This document shows, in pieces, positions 27,085 through 36,228 of a stretch of DNA of 64,000 bases. How positions within the stretch are numbered: the first letter of the stretch is position 1; every line of letters starts with the position of its first letter. This DNA comes from Mycolicibacterium arabiense. Lineage in GTDB: Bacteria > Actinomycetota > Actinomycetes > Mycobacteriales > Mycobacteriaceae. The position numbers and the translations under genes were made by a program. The stretch lies in the NCBI RefSeq assembly GCF_010731815.2, contig NZ_AP022593.1, forward strand, positions 4,216,001 through 4,280,000. Direction: 5' to 3'. The notes under the pieces were generated by a model. That model did no database searches. It was not told the DNA's origin and was given only the letters and a program-made list of their open reading frames with translations.

Positions 27085-28419
27085 ATGCCGACTGAGTTGA
27101 CCGCCGAGCAGGCCGCCGCGCGGCTCAACCCCGAGGACACGCTGGGCATACCGCTCGGTCCCGGCCAGCCGCCTGCGTTCCTGCGGGCGCTGGGCGAACG
27201 CGAGGACTGGACCGATCTGCGCGTCTACGGCGCGCTGCTCGCGGTCCTCACCGAACTGTTCACTCGCCCCGGCGTGCACTACCTGTCGGGCTTCTTCGGC
27301 CCGCTCGAGCGGGCGCTGCTGGGCGCGGGTGCGGACATCGGGTTCACGCCCGCCGACTTCCGGCGCTTCGGCCCGCTGCTCGAACGGCAGGCGCCGCGCG
27401 TGATGACGACGGTCGCGACGCCACCCGACGCCGACGGCTGGTGCTCGCTGTCGCTGCACGCCGGCGGGACGATCGGCGAATTGCGCCGTGCGGGCGCGGA
27501 TCCCGATCGGTTACTCGTCGTCGAGGTGTCCGACGCCTATCCCAGGACCCACGGGCTGGGGGAGTCGTCTCGGCGGGCAGGAGCGGAGCGACCCGGGAAG
27601 ACATTCCGGCACGCACTGCACGTCGACGAGATCGACGTCCTGGTGCACTCGACCGACGCGCCGCTGGAATTGCCCGGCGGTGACGCCGAACCCACCGACG
27701 CCGACAAGGCCATCGCCAAGTACGCCGTGGAGCGCATTCCGTCGGGGGCGACGCTGCAGACCGGCATCGGCTCGATCCCCAACCAGATCGCGACGCTGCT
27801 GGCCGAGGGCGACGGCCGCGACTACGGCCTGCACAGCGAGATGTTCACCGACGGCTGCATGAAACTGCACCGCGCGGGCAAGATCAGCAATGCGGGCAAG
27901 GGGCAGTACGACGGGGTGAGCGTCACGACGTTCGCATTCGGGTCGGCGGATCTCTACCAGTGGCTCGACGACAACGCCGACGTCGCGTTCCTGCCCGTCG
28001 AGGTCGTCAACTCACCAGAGGTCATCGGCGCCAACGACGACATGATCTCGATCAACGGCGCCCTCGCGATCGACGTCCACGGCCAGGTGGTCGCCGACAC
28101 CATCAACGGCAAGCAGTTCAGCGGCATCGGCGGCGCCGAGGACTTCGTCGCCGGCGCTGGTCTCCAGCTGTCCGATCGCTCGCTGATCTGCCTGCCCGCC
28201 ACGTACGAGAAGGACGGCGAACTGCAGTCGCGGATCGTGCCGTCGTTCGGCCCGGGCGCGGTGATCACGACGCCCCGGCATCACGTCGACATGATCGTCA
28301 CCGAGTATGGCGTCGCCGAACTGGAGGGCAAGACCGTCCGCGAACGCGGTGAGGCGCTCGCCGCGATCGCCCACCCCCGGTTCCGCGACGAGCTGTTGGC
28401 CGCCGCAGCCCGGGCCTGA
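27085..28419 (+). CDS. Acetyl-CoA hydrolase/CoA-transferase family protein
   Basis: This 444-residue class-I CoA-transferase-fold protein has GIGSIPNQIATLL and the catalytic Glu in LHSEMFTDG. It also has GVSVTTFAFGSADLYQWL and the C-terminal TPRHHVDMIVTEYGVAELEGKT that closes the active site. It would move CoA between acyl groups or hydrolyse acyl-CoA (family members use acetyl-, propionyl- or 4-hydroxybutyryl-CoA). It ends an operon with tgt and the P450. A long hairpin follows. Confidence 0.9.
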   Translation: MPTELTAEQAAARLNPEDTLGIPLGPGQPPAFLRALGEREDWTDLRVYGALLAVLTELFTRPGVHYLSGFFGPLERALLGAGADIGFTPADFRRFGPLLERQAPRVMTTVATPPDADGWCSLSLHAGGTIGELRRAGADPDRLLVVEVSDAYPRTHGLGESSRRAGAERPGKTFRHALHVDEIDVLVHSTDAPLELPGGDAEPTDADKAIAKYAVERIPSGATLQTGIGSIPNQIATLLAEGDGRDYGLHSEMFTDGCMKLHRAGKISNAGKGQYDGVSVTTFAFGSADLYQWLDDNADVAFLPVEVVNSPEVIGANDDMISINGALAIDVHGQVVADTINGKQFSGIGGAEDFVAGAGLQLSDRSLICLPATYEKDGELQSRIVPSFGPGAVITTPRHHVDMIVTEYGVAELEGKTVRERGEALAAIAHPRFRDELLAAAARA

Positions 28420-28421
28420 GC

Positions 28422-28470
28422 GATTCGTGCACGTTCAGGCGCGGTCAGCGCGCCTCAGCGTGCACGAATC
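28422..28470. terminator. Large two-part hairpin between convergent genes
   Basis: Outer arms GATTCGTGCACG (28422-28433) and CGTGCACGAATC (28459-28470) pair perfectly. Inner arms AGGCGCG (28437-28443) and CGCGCCT (28449-28455) pair around a GTCAG loop. It terminates the CoA-transferase operon and overlaps the last codons of the convergent amine oxidase. It may also be a copy of a dispersed palindrome. Confidence 0.75.
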
Positions 28471-29822
28471 ACCTCGTGGGCGGCCCGCTCGCCCGCCTCG
28501 ACCGCACCCTCCATGTAGGCGCTCCACGACGACGCGGTATCGGTTGACGCCCAATGGATCACGCCGATGGGTGCGGCTAGCGTCGAGCCATAGGTCGTCC
28601 ATACCAGCGGACCCATGTTGGCGTTGTAGCAGCCGCGCGTCCACTGCCGGTCCGACCACTCGCCGTCGACGTAGAACTGCGGCCGCGCTGCTCGGCTGCC
28701 GTAGTGGCGCACCAGTTCGTCGGTGAGCGCCGCCTGGCGCTCCGCCGCGGTGAGCCGGTTGGCGACCCTGGCCTGCTCGCCCTCGAGGAACAGCAAGATG
28801 ACGCCGTGGTCGTCGCCAGGGACGCAGGTGTCGTTGGACATGCGTGCGGGGCCGACGTCGGAGATCAGCTGACCGTTCAAACCCTCTGCGCGCCAGAAGG
28901 GCTCGTCGTAGACGAAGAACGCCTTCATCGCCGAACCATTCGGCATCCGCTGAGTGAGCTGGTCCCGGTCACCGGGCAGCGGCGGGTCGTAGGCGATCCT
29001 GCCCGCGAGGGTGGGTGAGATCGAAACGATCACCCGGCGGCCGCGGAACGTGCGCCCGCCGCGGCAGTGCACGGTGACGCCGTCGGCCGCGTGTTCGATC
29101 AGCTGCACCGGCGCGTCGAGCACGATGTGCTCCGACAGCAGGGCTGCGAGACGGCGGGGGATCTCGGACGTGCCGCCGACGAATCGCGTGGTCTGGGCGC
29201 CGCCCTCGGATTCGGCGAACAGTTCCGAGGTGACCCCGCAGGTCTGGATCGTGAACAGCAGATGCAGGAACGACACCTCGGCGGTCGGCACCGCGAGGAT
29301 GCCGACGGTGCAGATCTCCAGCAGCGTGCGCGCGATGACCGACAGCCCCTGCGCGTCGTACCAGGCCGCGGCCGTGATCGCGTCCCACTCCGCTGCGTGG
29401 GGCGCCAGCCACGGCGCGTCGGCGGGAACCTCGGCGGCCAGCTCGTCGAGCGTACGCAGAACGCGTTCGAGGTGGGTCAGCTCCTCGCCGTAGCGGGAGT
29501 GAAAGTCGTTCTCCCGCATGACCCCACTACCCGCCAGGTCGTAGGACGTCTCGCCCTCGTCGTACTGGGCGAACGTCTCCACGCCGAGTTCGGCGGCGAG
29601 AGCGAACATGCGGTGATGGGTGTCGCCGATCCACTGGGCGCCGAGGTCGAGCGGTATGCCCGGCAGTGCCTCTTCGGTCAGGATGCGCCCACCCACGCGA
29701 TCGTCGGCCTCGACGATCAGCGGTGTCAGTCCCGCCTCGAGCACCGTCCGCGCGGCGATCAGCCCCGAGAGCCCCGCTCCCACGATGACGACGTCTGCTT
29801 CCATGTCCTTCGGCTGTCCCAT
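28455..29822 (-). CDS. Flavin-containing amine oxidase
   Basis: This FAD-dependent oxidase of about 455 residues begins MGQPKDMEADVVIVGAGLSG (GxGxxG FAD motif). ADDRVGGRI is the second conserved motif, followed by LDLGAQWIGDTHHR and the C-terminal IHWASTDTASSW that caps the flavin. It matches bacterial monoamine/putrescine oxidases, which convert R-CH2-NH2 to the aldehyde, NH3 and H2O2. ATG 29822 lies after GGTGGTGGG; ATG 29804 is possible. The gene follows the amino-acid/amine ABC transporter on the same strand, separated by an inverted repeat. A link between uptake and amine oxidation is an inference. Confidence 0.92.
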   Translation of the reverse strand: MGQPKDMEADVVIVGAGLSGLIAARTVLEAGLTPLIVEADDRVGGRILTEEALPGIPLDLGAQWIGDTHHRMFALAAELGVETFAQYDEGETSYDLAGSGVMRENDFHSRYGEELTHLERVLRTLDELAAEVPADAPWLAPHAAEWDAITAAAWYDAQGLSVIARTLLEICTVGILAVPTAEVSFLHLLFTIQTCGVTSELFAESEGGAQTTRFVGGTSEIPRRLAALLSEHIVLDAPVQLIEHAADGVTVHCRGGRTFRGRRVIVSISPTLAGRIAYDPPLPGDRDQLTQRMPNGSAMKAFFVYDEPFWRAEGLNGQLISDVGPARMSNDTCVPGDDHGVILLFLEGEQARVANRLTAAERQAALTDELVRHYGSRAARPQFYVDGEWSDRQWTRGCYNANMGPLVWTTYGSTLAAPIGVIHWASTDTASSWSAYMEGAVEAGERAAHEVIRAR

Positions 29823-29838
29823 CCCACCACCCTTGCCG

Positions 29839-29895
29839 CGAACGTAGGTTACCGCCACGCAATTCGCGAAAAACCGTGACGGTAACCTACGTTCG
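29839..29895. repeat. Perfect 16-bp inverted repeat upstream of amine oxidase
   Basis: CGAACGTAGGTTACCG (29839-29854) and its exact complement CGGTAACCTACGTTCG (29880-29895) are separated by 25 bp in the gap between the ABC ATPase stop and the amine oxidase start. It could be a terminator or attenuator, or a pair of inverted protein-binding sites. Confidence 0.8.
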
Positions 29896-29913
29896 GCGAA
29901 AGGGGAGCCCGGC

Positions 29914-30705
29914 CTACAGCGGGTTGAGAATGCGCTGCAGGAACTGCCGGGTGCGGTCTTCCTTCGGGTTCTCGAGCACCTCGGCGGGTGTCCCCTGCTC
30001 GAGGATGACGCCCTGGTCGGTGAACAGCACCTGGTTGGAAACCTGCCTGGCGAACTGGATTTCGTGCGTCACGATCACCAGCGTCCACCCCTCCACCGCG
30101 AGGTCCTTGATCACCGACAGCACCTCGCCGACGAGTTCGGGGTCCAGCGCCGAGGTGGGCTCGTCGAACAGCACCACCTTCGGCTTGAGCGCGAGCGCCC
30201 GCGCGATGCCGACGCGCTGCTGCTGGCCACCCGAGAGCTGGAACGGGTACTGGTCGCGCTTCTCGGCAAGCCCGACCTGTTGGAGCAGTTCGAGTGCCTC
30301 GGCCTCGGCCTGCTCCTTGGGGTGCTTCTGGACGAACACCGGTCCCTCGGTCACGTTTTGCAGGACGGTCTTGTGGGGGAACAGGTTGTGGCTCTGGAAC
30401 ACGAACCCGCTCTGGGCCCGATAGCGGCGCAGGCGGTCCTTGGGCACGGGCTGGGAGAAGTCGATCTCCTCCTCCCCGACGCGGATGACGCCCGAGTCCG
30501 GCACGTCGAGCGCGTTGAGCGCGCGCAGCAGCGTGGTCTTGCCGGAGCCGGACGGCCCGATGATCGCGGTGGCCGTGCCGCGCGCGACGCGGAACGACAC
30601 GCCCTTGAGCACCTTGTTGTCGCCGAAGGCCTTCTCGATGCCGTCGGCGGTGACCCGGTACTCGGGTCCGCTCTCGGCTGCCGTGCTGTCGCCGGGCTCG
30701 GTCAT
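29914..30705 (-). CDS. Amino-acid ABC transporter ATP-binding protein
   Basis: This 263-residue polar-amino-acid-type ABC ATPase has Walker A GPSGSGKT, the Q-loop [17 protein letters not shown], the signature LSGGQQQR, Walker [13 protein letters not shown] and the switch His in IVTHEIQFA. It would be the partner of the fused receptor-permease upstream; the genes share ATGA at 30702-30705. An N-terminal extension of about 16 residues ([16 protein letters not shown]) precedes the core. Confidence 0.95.
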   Translation of the reverse strand: MTEPGDSTAAESGPEYRVTADGIEKAFGDNKVLKGVSFRVARGTATAIIGPSGSGKTTLLRALNALDVPDSGVIRVGEEEIDFSQPVPKDRLRRYRAQSGFVFQSHNLFPHKTVLQNVTEGPVFVQKHPKEQAEAEALELLQQVGLAEKRDQYPFQLSGGQQQRVGIARALALKPKVVLFDEPTSALDPELVGEVLSVIKDLAVEGWTLVIVTHEIQFARQVSNQVLFTDQGVILEQGTPAEVLENPKEDRTRQFLQRILNPL

Positions 30706-32909
30706 CGCGCCACGTACCTTTCGAGTCGGTGTTCGAGGCGATTCTGACCGAACGATAGGGCCAGGCAGATCACCCAGTAGTACACGGCCGCAGTGCCGTA
30801 GAGAGCGAAGAACTCGAACGTCGGCGCCGCGATGATCTGCGCCTGCCGCAACAGCTCGGTCACCAGGATCGTTGACGCCAACGACGTGTCCTTCACCAGC
30901 GAGATCAGCGTGTTGGACAGCGGTGGCACGGCGACGCGGGCGGCCTGCGGAAGGATGATGCGCCGCAGCGCTCCCACGTAGTTCAGCCCGATGGTCTCGG
31001 CTGCCTCCCACTGGCCCTTCGGGATGCTCTGGATCGCCGAGCGGATGATCTCGGCCGCGTAGCCGCCGACGTTGAGGCTGAACGCGATGACCGCCGCGGG
31101 GAACGGGTCGATCTTCACCCCGAATTCCGGCAGCGCGAAGAACACGATGAACAGCTGCACCAGCAGCGGGGTGCCGCGGATGATCGAGATGTAGAACCGG
31201 GCCACGTTGCTCAGCACCACGTTCGACGACAACCGCGCCAGCGCCACCCCGAGCGCGATCACCAGGCCGATGACGAAGCTGATGATGGTCAGCGGGATCG
31301 TCATCGTCAATGCCGCCTTGGCCAGCGGCCACAGGTTGTCCAGCACCAGTTGCCATGCCGAGCGGACCTGCGGCACGTCCTGGGGATCCTCGCCGCTCTG
31401 CTGCGCGCCGGCGGCGGTGCCGGTCGCGTCGGTCTTGAGGTAGCGCTGCGAAATCTCGGTCAGTGTGCCCGATGCCCGCAGTTCGTCGAGGGCGCCGTCG
31501 AGTTCGGGCAGCAGGCCGCTGTCCTTGCGCGCGGCGAAGCCCTGCTCGCTGCGCTCGCCGGTCTCGGCGGCGATCTTCACCGACTGGTCACCGGTCTCGG
31601 CGAGGTAGGCGTACACGGCGATGCTGTCGTTCACAGTGGCGTCGATGCGGCCCTGGTTGAGCAGGGTGATCGCCTGCGCGAAACCCTCTACGGCCTCGAC
31701 GTTGGCGCCGGCGTCGCGGGCGACCTGCGCCCAGTTGCTGGTGGTCGACTGGGCGGTCGTCTTGCCCTTGAGGTCGGCCAGCGAGGTGATCGAGTCGTCG
31801 TCGGCTCTGGTGACGATCACGCCCTCGCCGACCGAATACGGTCTGGACAGGTCGTACTTCGCCTGGCGTTCCGGGGTGATCGTGACTTCGTTGGCAACGA
31901 CGTCGAAGCGGTTCGCCTCGAGCGCGGCGAAGATCGAGTCCCACGGCGTCTCGACGAACTCGACTGGCACGCCGAGTTTCTCGCCGACCGCCTTGGCGAC
32001 GTCGACGTCGTATCCGGTCAGTTCTCCGGTTGCCGGGTCGTGGTAGCTGAACGGCGAGTAGGTGCCCTCGGTGCCGACCCGCAGGACTCCTGCCGACCGG
32101 ATCGGCGTGGACGCCGGTGCTCCGGTCGCGTCGGCCTTGAGGTACTTCTTCGAGATCTCGGTCAGCGTGCCGTCGGCGCGGAGTTCGCCGAGTGCGCCGT
32201 CGAGTTCGGGCAGCATGCCGCTGTCCTTGCGCGCGGCGAAGCCCTGCTCGCTCTTCTCGCCGACGGTGCCGGAGATCTTGACCGACTTATCGCCCGTCTC
32301 CGCGAGGTAGGCGTAGACGGCGATGCTGTCGTTGATGACGACGTCGACCCGGCCCTGGTTGAGCAGCGTGATGGCCTGGGTGAACCCCTCGACGGCCTCG
32401 ACCCGGGCACCGGCGTTGCGGGCGACCTCCGACCAGTTGCTGGTCGCGTTCTCGGCGGCGGTCTTGCCCTTGACGTCGGCGAGGCTCTTGATCGAGTCGT
32501 CGTTCGCGCGAGTGACGATGACGCCCTCGCCGACGGTGTACGGCTGCGACAGGTCGTACTTGGCCTGGCGCTCGGCGTTGATGGTCACCTGGTTGGCGAC
32601 GACGTCGAAGCGGTTGGCCTCCAGGGCGGCGAACATCGAATCCCATGGCGTCTCCACGAACTCGACCCGCACGCCCAGCTTCTCGCCGACGGCCTTCGCG
32701 ACGTCGACGTCGTAGCCGACGAGTTCGCCGGTCGCGGGATCGTGGTAGCTGAACGGTGCGTAGACGCCCTCGGTGCCGACGCGCAGAACGCCTGCCGACT
32801 TGATCGGGTCGCCGCCGGCGTCGTCGGACGACCCGCATGCGGCCGCACCCAGGACGACGGCCGCGACGAGGAAGATCGCGAGCAGTGCCCGGCGAATGAT
32901 GGTTGTCAC
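30702..32909 (-). CDS. Two substrate-binding domains fused to an amino-acid ABC permease
   Basis: This 735-residue protein starts with GTG 32907-32909. The domain order is: signal/anchor segment with possible lipobox cysteine at Cys25 (GAAACGSS), binding domain 1 (about 36-265), binding domain 2 (about 270-503), linker, then a HisM/GlnP-type permease (about 519-735). The permease has the EAA-like loop [22 protein letters not shown]. The two receptor domains are almost the same sequence, both with [17 protein letters not shown] and GVIVTRA. Architecture resembles lactococcal GlnPQ, whose tandem domains are much more different. The ligand is probably a polar amino acid, and two translated polypeptides suffice for the whole importer. 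Confidence 0.93.
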   Translation of the reverse strand: MTTIIRRALLAIFLVAAVVLGAAACGSSDDAGGDPIKSAGVLRVGTEGVYAPFSYHDPATGELVGYDVDVAKAVGEKLGVRVEFVETPWDSMFAALEANRFDVVANQVTINAERQAKYDLSQPYTVGEGVIVTRANDDSIKSLADVKGKTAAENATSNWSEVARNAGARVEAVEGFTQAITLLNQGRVDVVINDSIAVYAYLAETGDKSVKISGTVGEKSEQGFAARKDSGMLPELDGALGELRADGTLTEISKKYLKADATGAPASTPIRSAGVLRVGTEGTYSPFSYHDPATGELTGYDVDVAKAVGEKLGVPVEFVETPWDSIFAALEANRFDVVANEVTITPERQAKYDLSRPYSVGEGVIVTRADDDSITSLADLKGKTTAQSTTSNWAQVARDAGANVEAVEGFAQAITLLNQGRIDATVNDSIAVYAYLAETGDQSVKIAAETGERSEQGFAARKDSGLLPELDGALDELRASGTLTEISQRYLKTDATGTAAGAQQSGEDPQDVPQVRSAWQLVLDNLWPLAKAALTMTIPLTIISFVIGLVIALGVALARLSSNVVLSNVARFYISIIRGTPLLVQLFIVFFALPEFGVKIDPFPAAVIAFSLNVGGYAAEIIRSAIQSIPKGQWEAAETIGLNYVGALRRIILPQAARVAVPPLSNTLISLVKDTSLASTILVTELLRQAQIIAAPTFEFFALYGTAAVYYWVICLALSFGQNRLEHRLERYVAR
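31401..32804 (-). repeat. 702-bp in-frame tandem duplication encoding twin binding domains
   Basis: Ile36 (codon at 32802-32804) and Ile270 (codon at 32100-32102) start equivalent domains exactly 234 codons apart. By eye about four of five residues are identical and indels are absent, which implies a recent or gene-converted duplication inside the receptor-permease gene. Confidence 0.9.
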
Positions 32910-32953
32910 GGGCGGACGGTAGCAATGCTCGCCCGATTCGCGAAGGGTTCTGC

Positions 32954-33835
32954 TCACCCGGCCCGATATACCCACGGCTCGCGCGGCAACCGTGCCGGGT
33001 CGAATTCGGCAAGCATGCCGGCCACGGTGGTCGCGGTGTAGCCCAGCGAGTCGGTGATCAGGGCCAGCGCGCGGTCGGCCCCGATCTCGCCGAGCGTCAC
33101 CGCGCCGTCCCGCTTGGCCAGCCGCTTGCCCTCGGCGTTGAGGACCAGGGGAACGTGGGCGTACGTCGGCGTCGGCAGCCCCAGCAGCGTGCAGAGGTAC
33201 GCCTGCCGCGGGGACGAGGGCAGCAGATCGTCACCGCGCACCACCTGGTCGACGGCATGTGCGGCGTCGTCGACGACGACGGCGAGGTTGTAGGCGAACA
33301 CGCCGTCACCGCGGCGCAACACGAAGTCGTCGACGACACCGGTGTACTCGCCGTGCAGCACGTCGGTCACCGTGTAGGCGTCGACCGACGAGCGCAGCCG
33401 CAGCGCAGGCGGGCGGCCCGACGACGCGGCCCGCTCCGCCCGCTCGGCGACGGTGAGGTCGCGGCAGGTGCCGGGGTAGGCACCCTCGGGAGCATGCGGT
33501 GCGCGTGGGGCGGCGAGGATGTCCCTTCTGCTGCAGAAGCATTCGAAGACCAGGCCGCGCGAGGCCAGCTCGTCGACGGCTGCCTGGTACCGGGCGGCGT
33601 GCGCGGTCTGGTACTCGGGCGGCTCGTCCCACGTCAGCCCCATCGCGGCGAGGTCGGCGAGTTGCCGCGTCGCGACCTCGGGGAAGGTCCGGTCGTCGAG
33701 GTCCTCGACCCTGACCAGGAACCGGCGGCCGGTCCGTCGGGCGAACAGCCAAGCCAGCACGGCGGTGCGCAGATTGCCCACGTGCAGGTCGGCCGACGGG
33801 CTGGGGGCGAACCTGCCTGCGGGGTCGGGCGCCAT
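32954..33835 (-). CDS. gluQ: Glutamyl-Q tRNA(Asp) synthetase
   Basis: This 293-residue truncated paralogue of GluRS lacks the anticodon-binding domain. The N-terminal [20 protein letters not shown] is the HIGH-type signature, VEDLDDRT follows, CFC...YPGTC ligands suggest a zinc site, and KRLAKRD is the KMSKS-like motif. The enzyme activates glutamate and attaches it to queuosine at position 34 of tRNA-Asp rather than to a tRNA 3' end. Presence of tgt in the window agrees with this. It is usually partnered with dksA in proteobacteria; here its neighbours are an ABC transporter and a hydrolase. Confidence 0.92.
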   Translation of the reverse strand: MAPDPAGRFAPSPSADLHVGNLRTAVLAWLFARRTGRRFLVRVEDLDDRTFPEVATRQLADLAAMGLTWDEPPEYQTAHAARYQAAVDELASRGLVFECFCSRRDILAAPRAPHAPEGAYPGTCRDLTVAERAERAASSGRPPALRLRSSVDAYTVTDVLHGEYTGVVDDFVLRRGDGVFAYNLAVVVDDAAHAVDQVVRGDDLLPSSPRQAYLCTLLGLPTPTYAHVPLVLNAEGKRLAKRDGAVTLGEIGADRALALITDSLGYTATTVAGMLAEFDPARLPREPWVYRAG

Positions 33836-33855
33836 GCCCGCAATCTAGTCGCCTG

Positions 33856-34503
33856 CTAGGCGGACGCCGACGACGACAGCCGCTCCCTGGCCTGGGCCAC
33901 GCAGTCCGCCCACTTCCCGCCGCTCACGTGGACGGCCGTCTCGCCCGCAAAGGCGCTGGAGATCACCAGATCCGGCTTCAACGTGGCCAACGTGCGCAGG
34001 CTGTCGGCCAGGGTCGCGGCGTCGCTGATCGGCGGGATGTACCCGGCCGTCCAGACGCCGTCGTCGCCGAGGAAGATCGTGTCGCCGGTGAACAGGTAGG
34101 TCTGGCCGTATGCCCCGGGCACCAGGTAGCAGGTGCTGCCCGGCGTGTGCCCCGGGGTGGGGATCACCTCGATGCCACACGAGTCGACGTGACGCGTGGA
34201 CAGCGGCACGTCGACGTGGGCATGCGCGCCGATCTCGTCGAGTTCGGCTGCGGGAGCGTGCAATCGGGCACCGAACCGGGCTGCCAGGCGTGCCAGCATC
34301 GGGCCTGCCTCGTCGCGGTGGGAGAGGTACTGGTGGCTGACGCCGCCGAGTGCTTCGATGCCGTCGAAGTCGTCTTCGGTTGCGGTGCCGTAGAACAGCA
34401 CGTTGCCGGTGGGACCGCCGGTCCACAGGTAGGCGTGCGTGGTCAGGCCGGGGAAGGGGTTGTCGATCCGGGTCTCCCACAGATCTGCGCGTATCGGTTT
34501 CAT
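33856..34503 (-). CDS. Metallo-beta-lactamase-fold hydrolase
   Basis: This 215-residue protein starts at ATG 34503 after GAGGGC. It carries late MBL motifs GHTPGS and FTGDTIF, but the first metal motif is SHQYLSHRDEAGP instead of HxHxDH, so one or both zinc sites are altered. The distal His expected near the C-terminus is not obvious. It lies 33 bp after the GntR gene on the same strand and may be the last gene of the microcompartment transcript. Its function, perhaps detoxifying a thioester or aldehyde adduct, is unknown. Confidence 0.75.
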   Translation of the reverse strand: MKPIRADLWETRIDNPFPGLTTHAYLWTGGPTGNVLFYGTATEDDFDGIEALGGVSHQYLSHRDEAGPMLARLAARFGARLHAPAAELDEIGAHAHVDVPLSTRHVDSCGIEVIPTPGHTPGSTCYLVPGAYGQTYLFTGDTIFLGDDGVWTAGYIPPISDAATLADSLRTLATLKPDLVISSAFAGETAVHVSGGKWADCVAQARERLSSSASA

Positions 34504-34536
34504 GCCCTCACCCTGCAACCTCAACTGCGGTCGAGG

Positions 34537-35319
34537 TCAACTGGCCTTGATCTGCGACTCCTGGCTCTGCAGGGCGACGGTCGCCGTGTCGACCGAGGAC
34601 TGCACGCCGATACCGCGCCCCTGCACCGTGACGGCGAGTCGGGTCCGGTCGCCGCGGAACAGGTCGCGGGAGAACTCGCACGGCGTCCCGTGCTGGTCGT
34701 AGGTGATGCGGGTGATGAGCAGCAGTGCCGAGCGCGGCTTGATGCCCAGCAGCGTGGCCTCCTCGGCCGTGGCATTCACCGCCTCGATCCGCTCGTCGGC
34801 CCGCGCGGTCACCAAACCGTAACGCTCCTCCAGGATTTCGTAGATCGAGCCACCCAGTTGCTGTTCGAGCAGGCCGGGGAACGCGTCGGCGGGAAACTGT
34901 GCGAGTTCGAGCGAGATCGGCGAACCGTCGGCCAGTCGGACCCGCTGGATCTCGACGACGAAGTCGTCGGCGCCGACGCGCAGTGCCTGCTGGGTGGCGC
35001 GTTCGGGCGCGGTGATCTTCGTGGACAACACCCTGGTGCCTGCCACGTACCCCTGGTTGGCCAGGAACGCCGGTACCCCGACCACGTCGGAGAGGCTGCG
35101 CTGCACCTGGGCGTGGCTGACGAAGATCCCGCCCGCCCGGCCGATGACGCGATCGACCAGCCCAGCCTCCTCCAGCGCGGCGAGCACCTGCCGCAGGCTC
35201 GACCGGCTGGTGCCGTAGCGGTCGGCCAGTTCGCGTTCGCTGCCGAGCTTGGTGCCCGGCTGCCCGGCGTTGATGTCGGCAACGATCCGGCGCCGCAGTT
35301 GTTCGGTTGGCGTCGGCAC
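34537..35319 (-). CDS. GntR/HutC-family regulator of the microcompartment locus
   Basis: GTG 35317-35319 follows GGAGGGGG. The 260-residue protein has an N-terminal winged HTH (LRRRIVADINAGQPGTKLGSERELADRYGTS in the family layout, residues 8-75). A C-terminal UTRA ligand-binding domain (about 95-250) includes STKITAPERATQQ, SISLELAQFP-type strands and LLLITRITYDQHGTPCEFSRDLFRGDRT. HutC members bind small metabolites that release them from DNA. Palindromes matching TGGT-N3-ACCA occur before this gene and between the aminotransferase and permease genes, so it probably represses both arms and itself. The inducer may be aminopropanol or a phosphorylated derivative. Confidence 0.88.
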   Translation of the reverse strand: MPTPTEQLRRRIVADINAGQPGTKLGSERELADRYGTSRSSLRQVLAALEEAGLVDRVIGRAGGIFVSHAQVQRSLSDVVGVPAFLANQGYVAGTRVLSTKITAPERATQQALRVGADDFVVEIQRVRLADGSPISLELAQFPADAFPGLLEQQLGGSIYEILEERYGLVTARADERIEAVNATAEEATLLGIKPRSALLLITRITYDQHGTPCEFSRDLFRGDRTRLAVTVQGRGIGVQSSVDTATVALQSQESQIKAS

Positions 35320-35339
35320 CGAACCCCCTCCCGAACGAT

Positions 35340-35357
35340 TTGGTACGACCAATTCTA
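35340..35357 (-). promoter_or_regulatory. GntR promoter -10 and operator
   Basis: On the minus strand a TAGAAT hexamer (35357-35352) is followed directly by TTGGTCGTACCAA (35352-35340). This 13-bp palindrome has arms TTGGT/ACCAA around three bases. A regulator bound here would sit on the transcription start. The same motif recurs at 42497-42582. Confidence 0.6.
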
Positions 35358-35360
35358 GGG

Positions 35361-35374
35361 GATGGGTACCCATC
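35361..35374. promoter_or_regulatory. Perfect 14-bp palindrome upstream of the GntR gene
   Basis: GATGGGTACCCATC is its own complement. It lies just upstream of the TAGAAT hexamer, near the expected -35 position. It could be a second operator or fortuitous. Confidence 0.35.
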
Positions 35375-35384
35375 CACGGGGCAA

Positions 35385-36164
35385 CTACATCTCGGCGAGT
35401 GCTTCGGCGGACTCCGGCAGGATCTGCCCGCCGTCGACGATCAGCGTCTGACCCGTGACGTACGAGGCCTCGTCGGTGGCGAAGAACAGTGCGGCGTTGC
35501 CGATGTCGGCCGCGCTGCCGAGTCGGCCCGCGGGGATGGACTTGGCCATTTGGTCCATGTATTCCTGGCCATTTCCGATCAGGCCCTCGGTGACGATGTT
35601 GCCGGGCAGCACCGCGTTCACCGTGATCTTCTTGGGCGCCAGCTCCATTGCTGCGGTGCGCAGGAAACCGAGTTGTGCGGCCTTGCTGGCACCGTAGTGC
35701 GACCAGCCGGGGTAGCCGGTGACGGGCCCGGTGATCGACGACGTCACGATGACGCGGCCGTGGCCGCTGGCGGTGAGCGCCTCCATCGCCGCCTGCACGA
35801 TGTACACGGTGCCCTTGAAGTTGACGCCGAGTACTTGTTCGAGGTCGTCGGGCGTCAGGTCCTCCAGCCGCCCGAACGGGAAGATGCCGGCGTTGGCGCA
35901 GACGATGTCGAGCCCACCGTGCCGCTCCACGGCGGTCGCGACCACACGGCGACAGTCCTCGGGGCTCGCGACGTCGGCGGACATGCCGCTGACCGCGCCG
36001 GGCTTGCCCGCGAGGGCATCGACGCGGGAGTCGACGTCGGCCTGATTGCGGCCGGTGAGCACGACGTTGATGCCCGCGTCGGCGAACGTCTCGGCGATGC
36101 CCCGCCCGATTCCCTTGCTGCCGCCGGTGACGACGGCGGTACGGCCTTGCAGTGAGGTGAACAT
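35385..36164 (-). CDS. SDR, probable 1-amino-2-propanol dehydrogenase of the RMM locus
   Basis: This 259-residue classical SDR has [13 protein letters not shown] in [10 protein letters not shown], catalytic Ser in VTSSITGPV and YGASK. It ends [20 protein letters not shown]. An SDR in the RMM locus of M. smegmatis has been characterised as an S-(+)-1-amino-2-propanol dehydrogenase producing aminoacetone; this gene holds the matching position. I see no clear encapsulation peptide, although the terminal ESAEALAEM is short and helical. The GntR gene lies 65 bp downstream and the kinase gene 64 bp upstream. Confidence 0.82.
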   Translation of the reverse strand: MFTSLQGRTAVVTGGSKGIGRGIAETFADAGINVVLTGRNQADVDSRVDALAGKPGAVSGMSADVASPEDCRRVVATAVERHGGLDIVCANAGIFPFGRLEDLTPDDLEQVLGVNFKGTVYIVQAAMEALTASGHGRVIVTSSITGPVTGYPGWSHYGASKAAQLGFLRTAAMELAPKKITVNAVLPGNIVTEGLIGNGQEYMDQMAKSIPAGRLGSAADIGNAALFFATDEASYVTGQTLIVDGGQILPESAEALAEM

Positions 36165-36228
36165 TGGGGTGCCTTTCGGTGGGGCGAGGGAAGCGACGGG
36201 GGATGTATCGATTTCGTGGCGGGTTGGG

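Noticed and set aside
28437..28470. CRISPR-like or insertion-sequence remnant at the hairpins around the amine oxidase
   Set aside because: There is a single palindrome without spacers, no transposase fragment and no target-site duplication; terminator or dispersed palindrome is simpler.
30702..32909. Possible assembly duplication in the receptor-permease gene
   Set aside because: The two copies differ at many positions throughout, including synonymous changes, so they are true diverged repeats and not a duplicated read; repeat number should still be checked with long reads.
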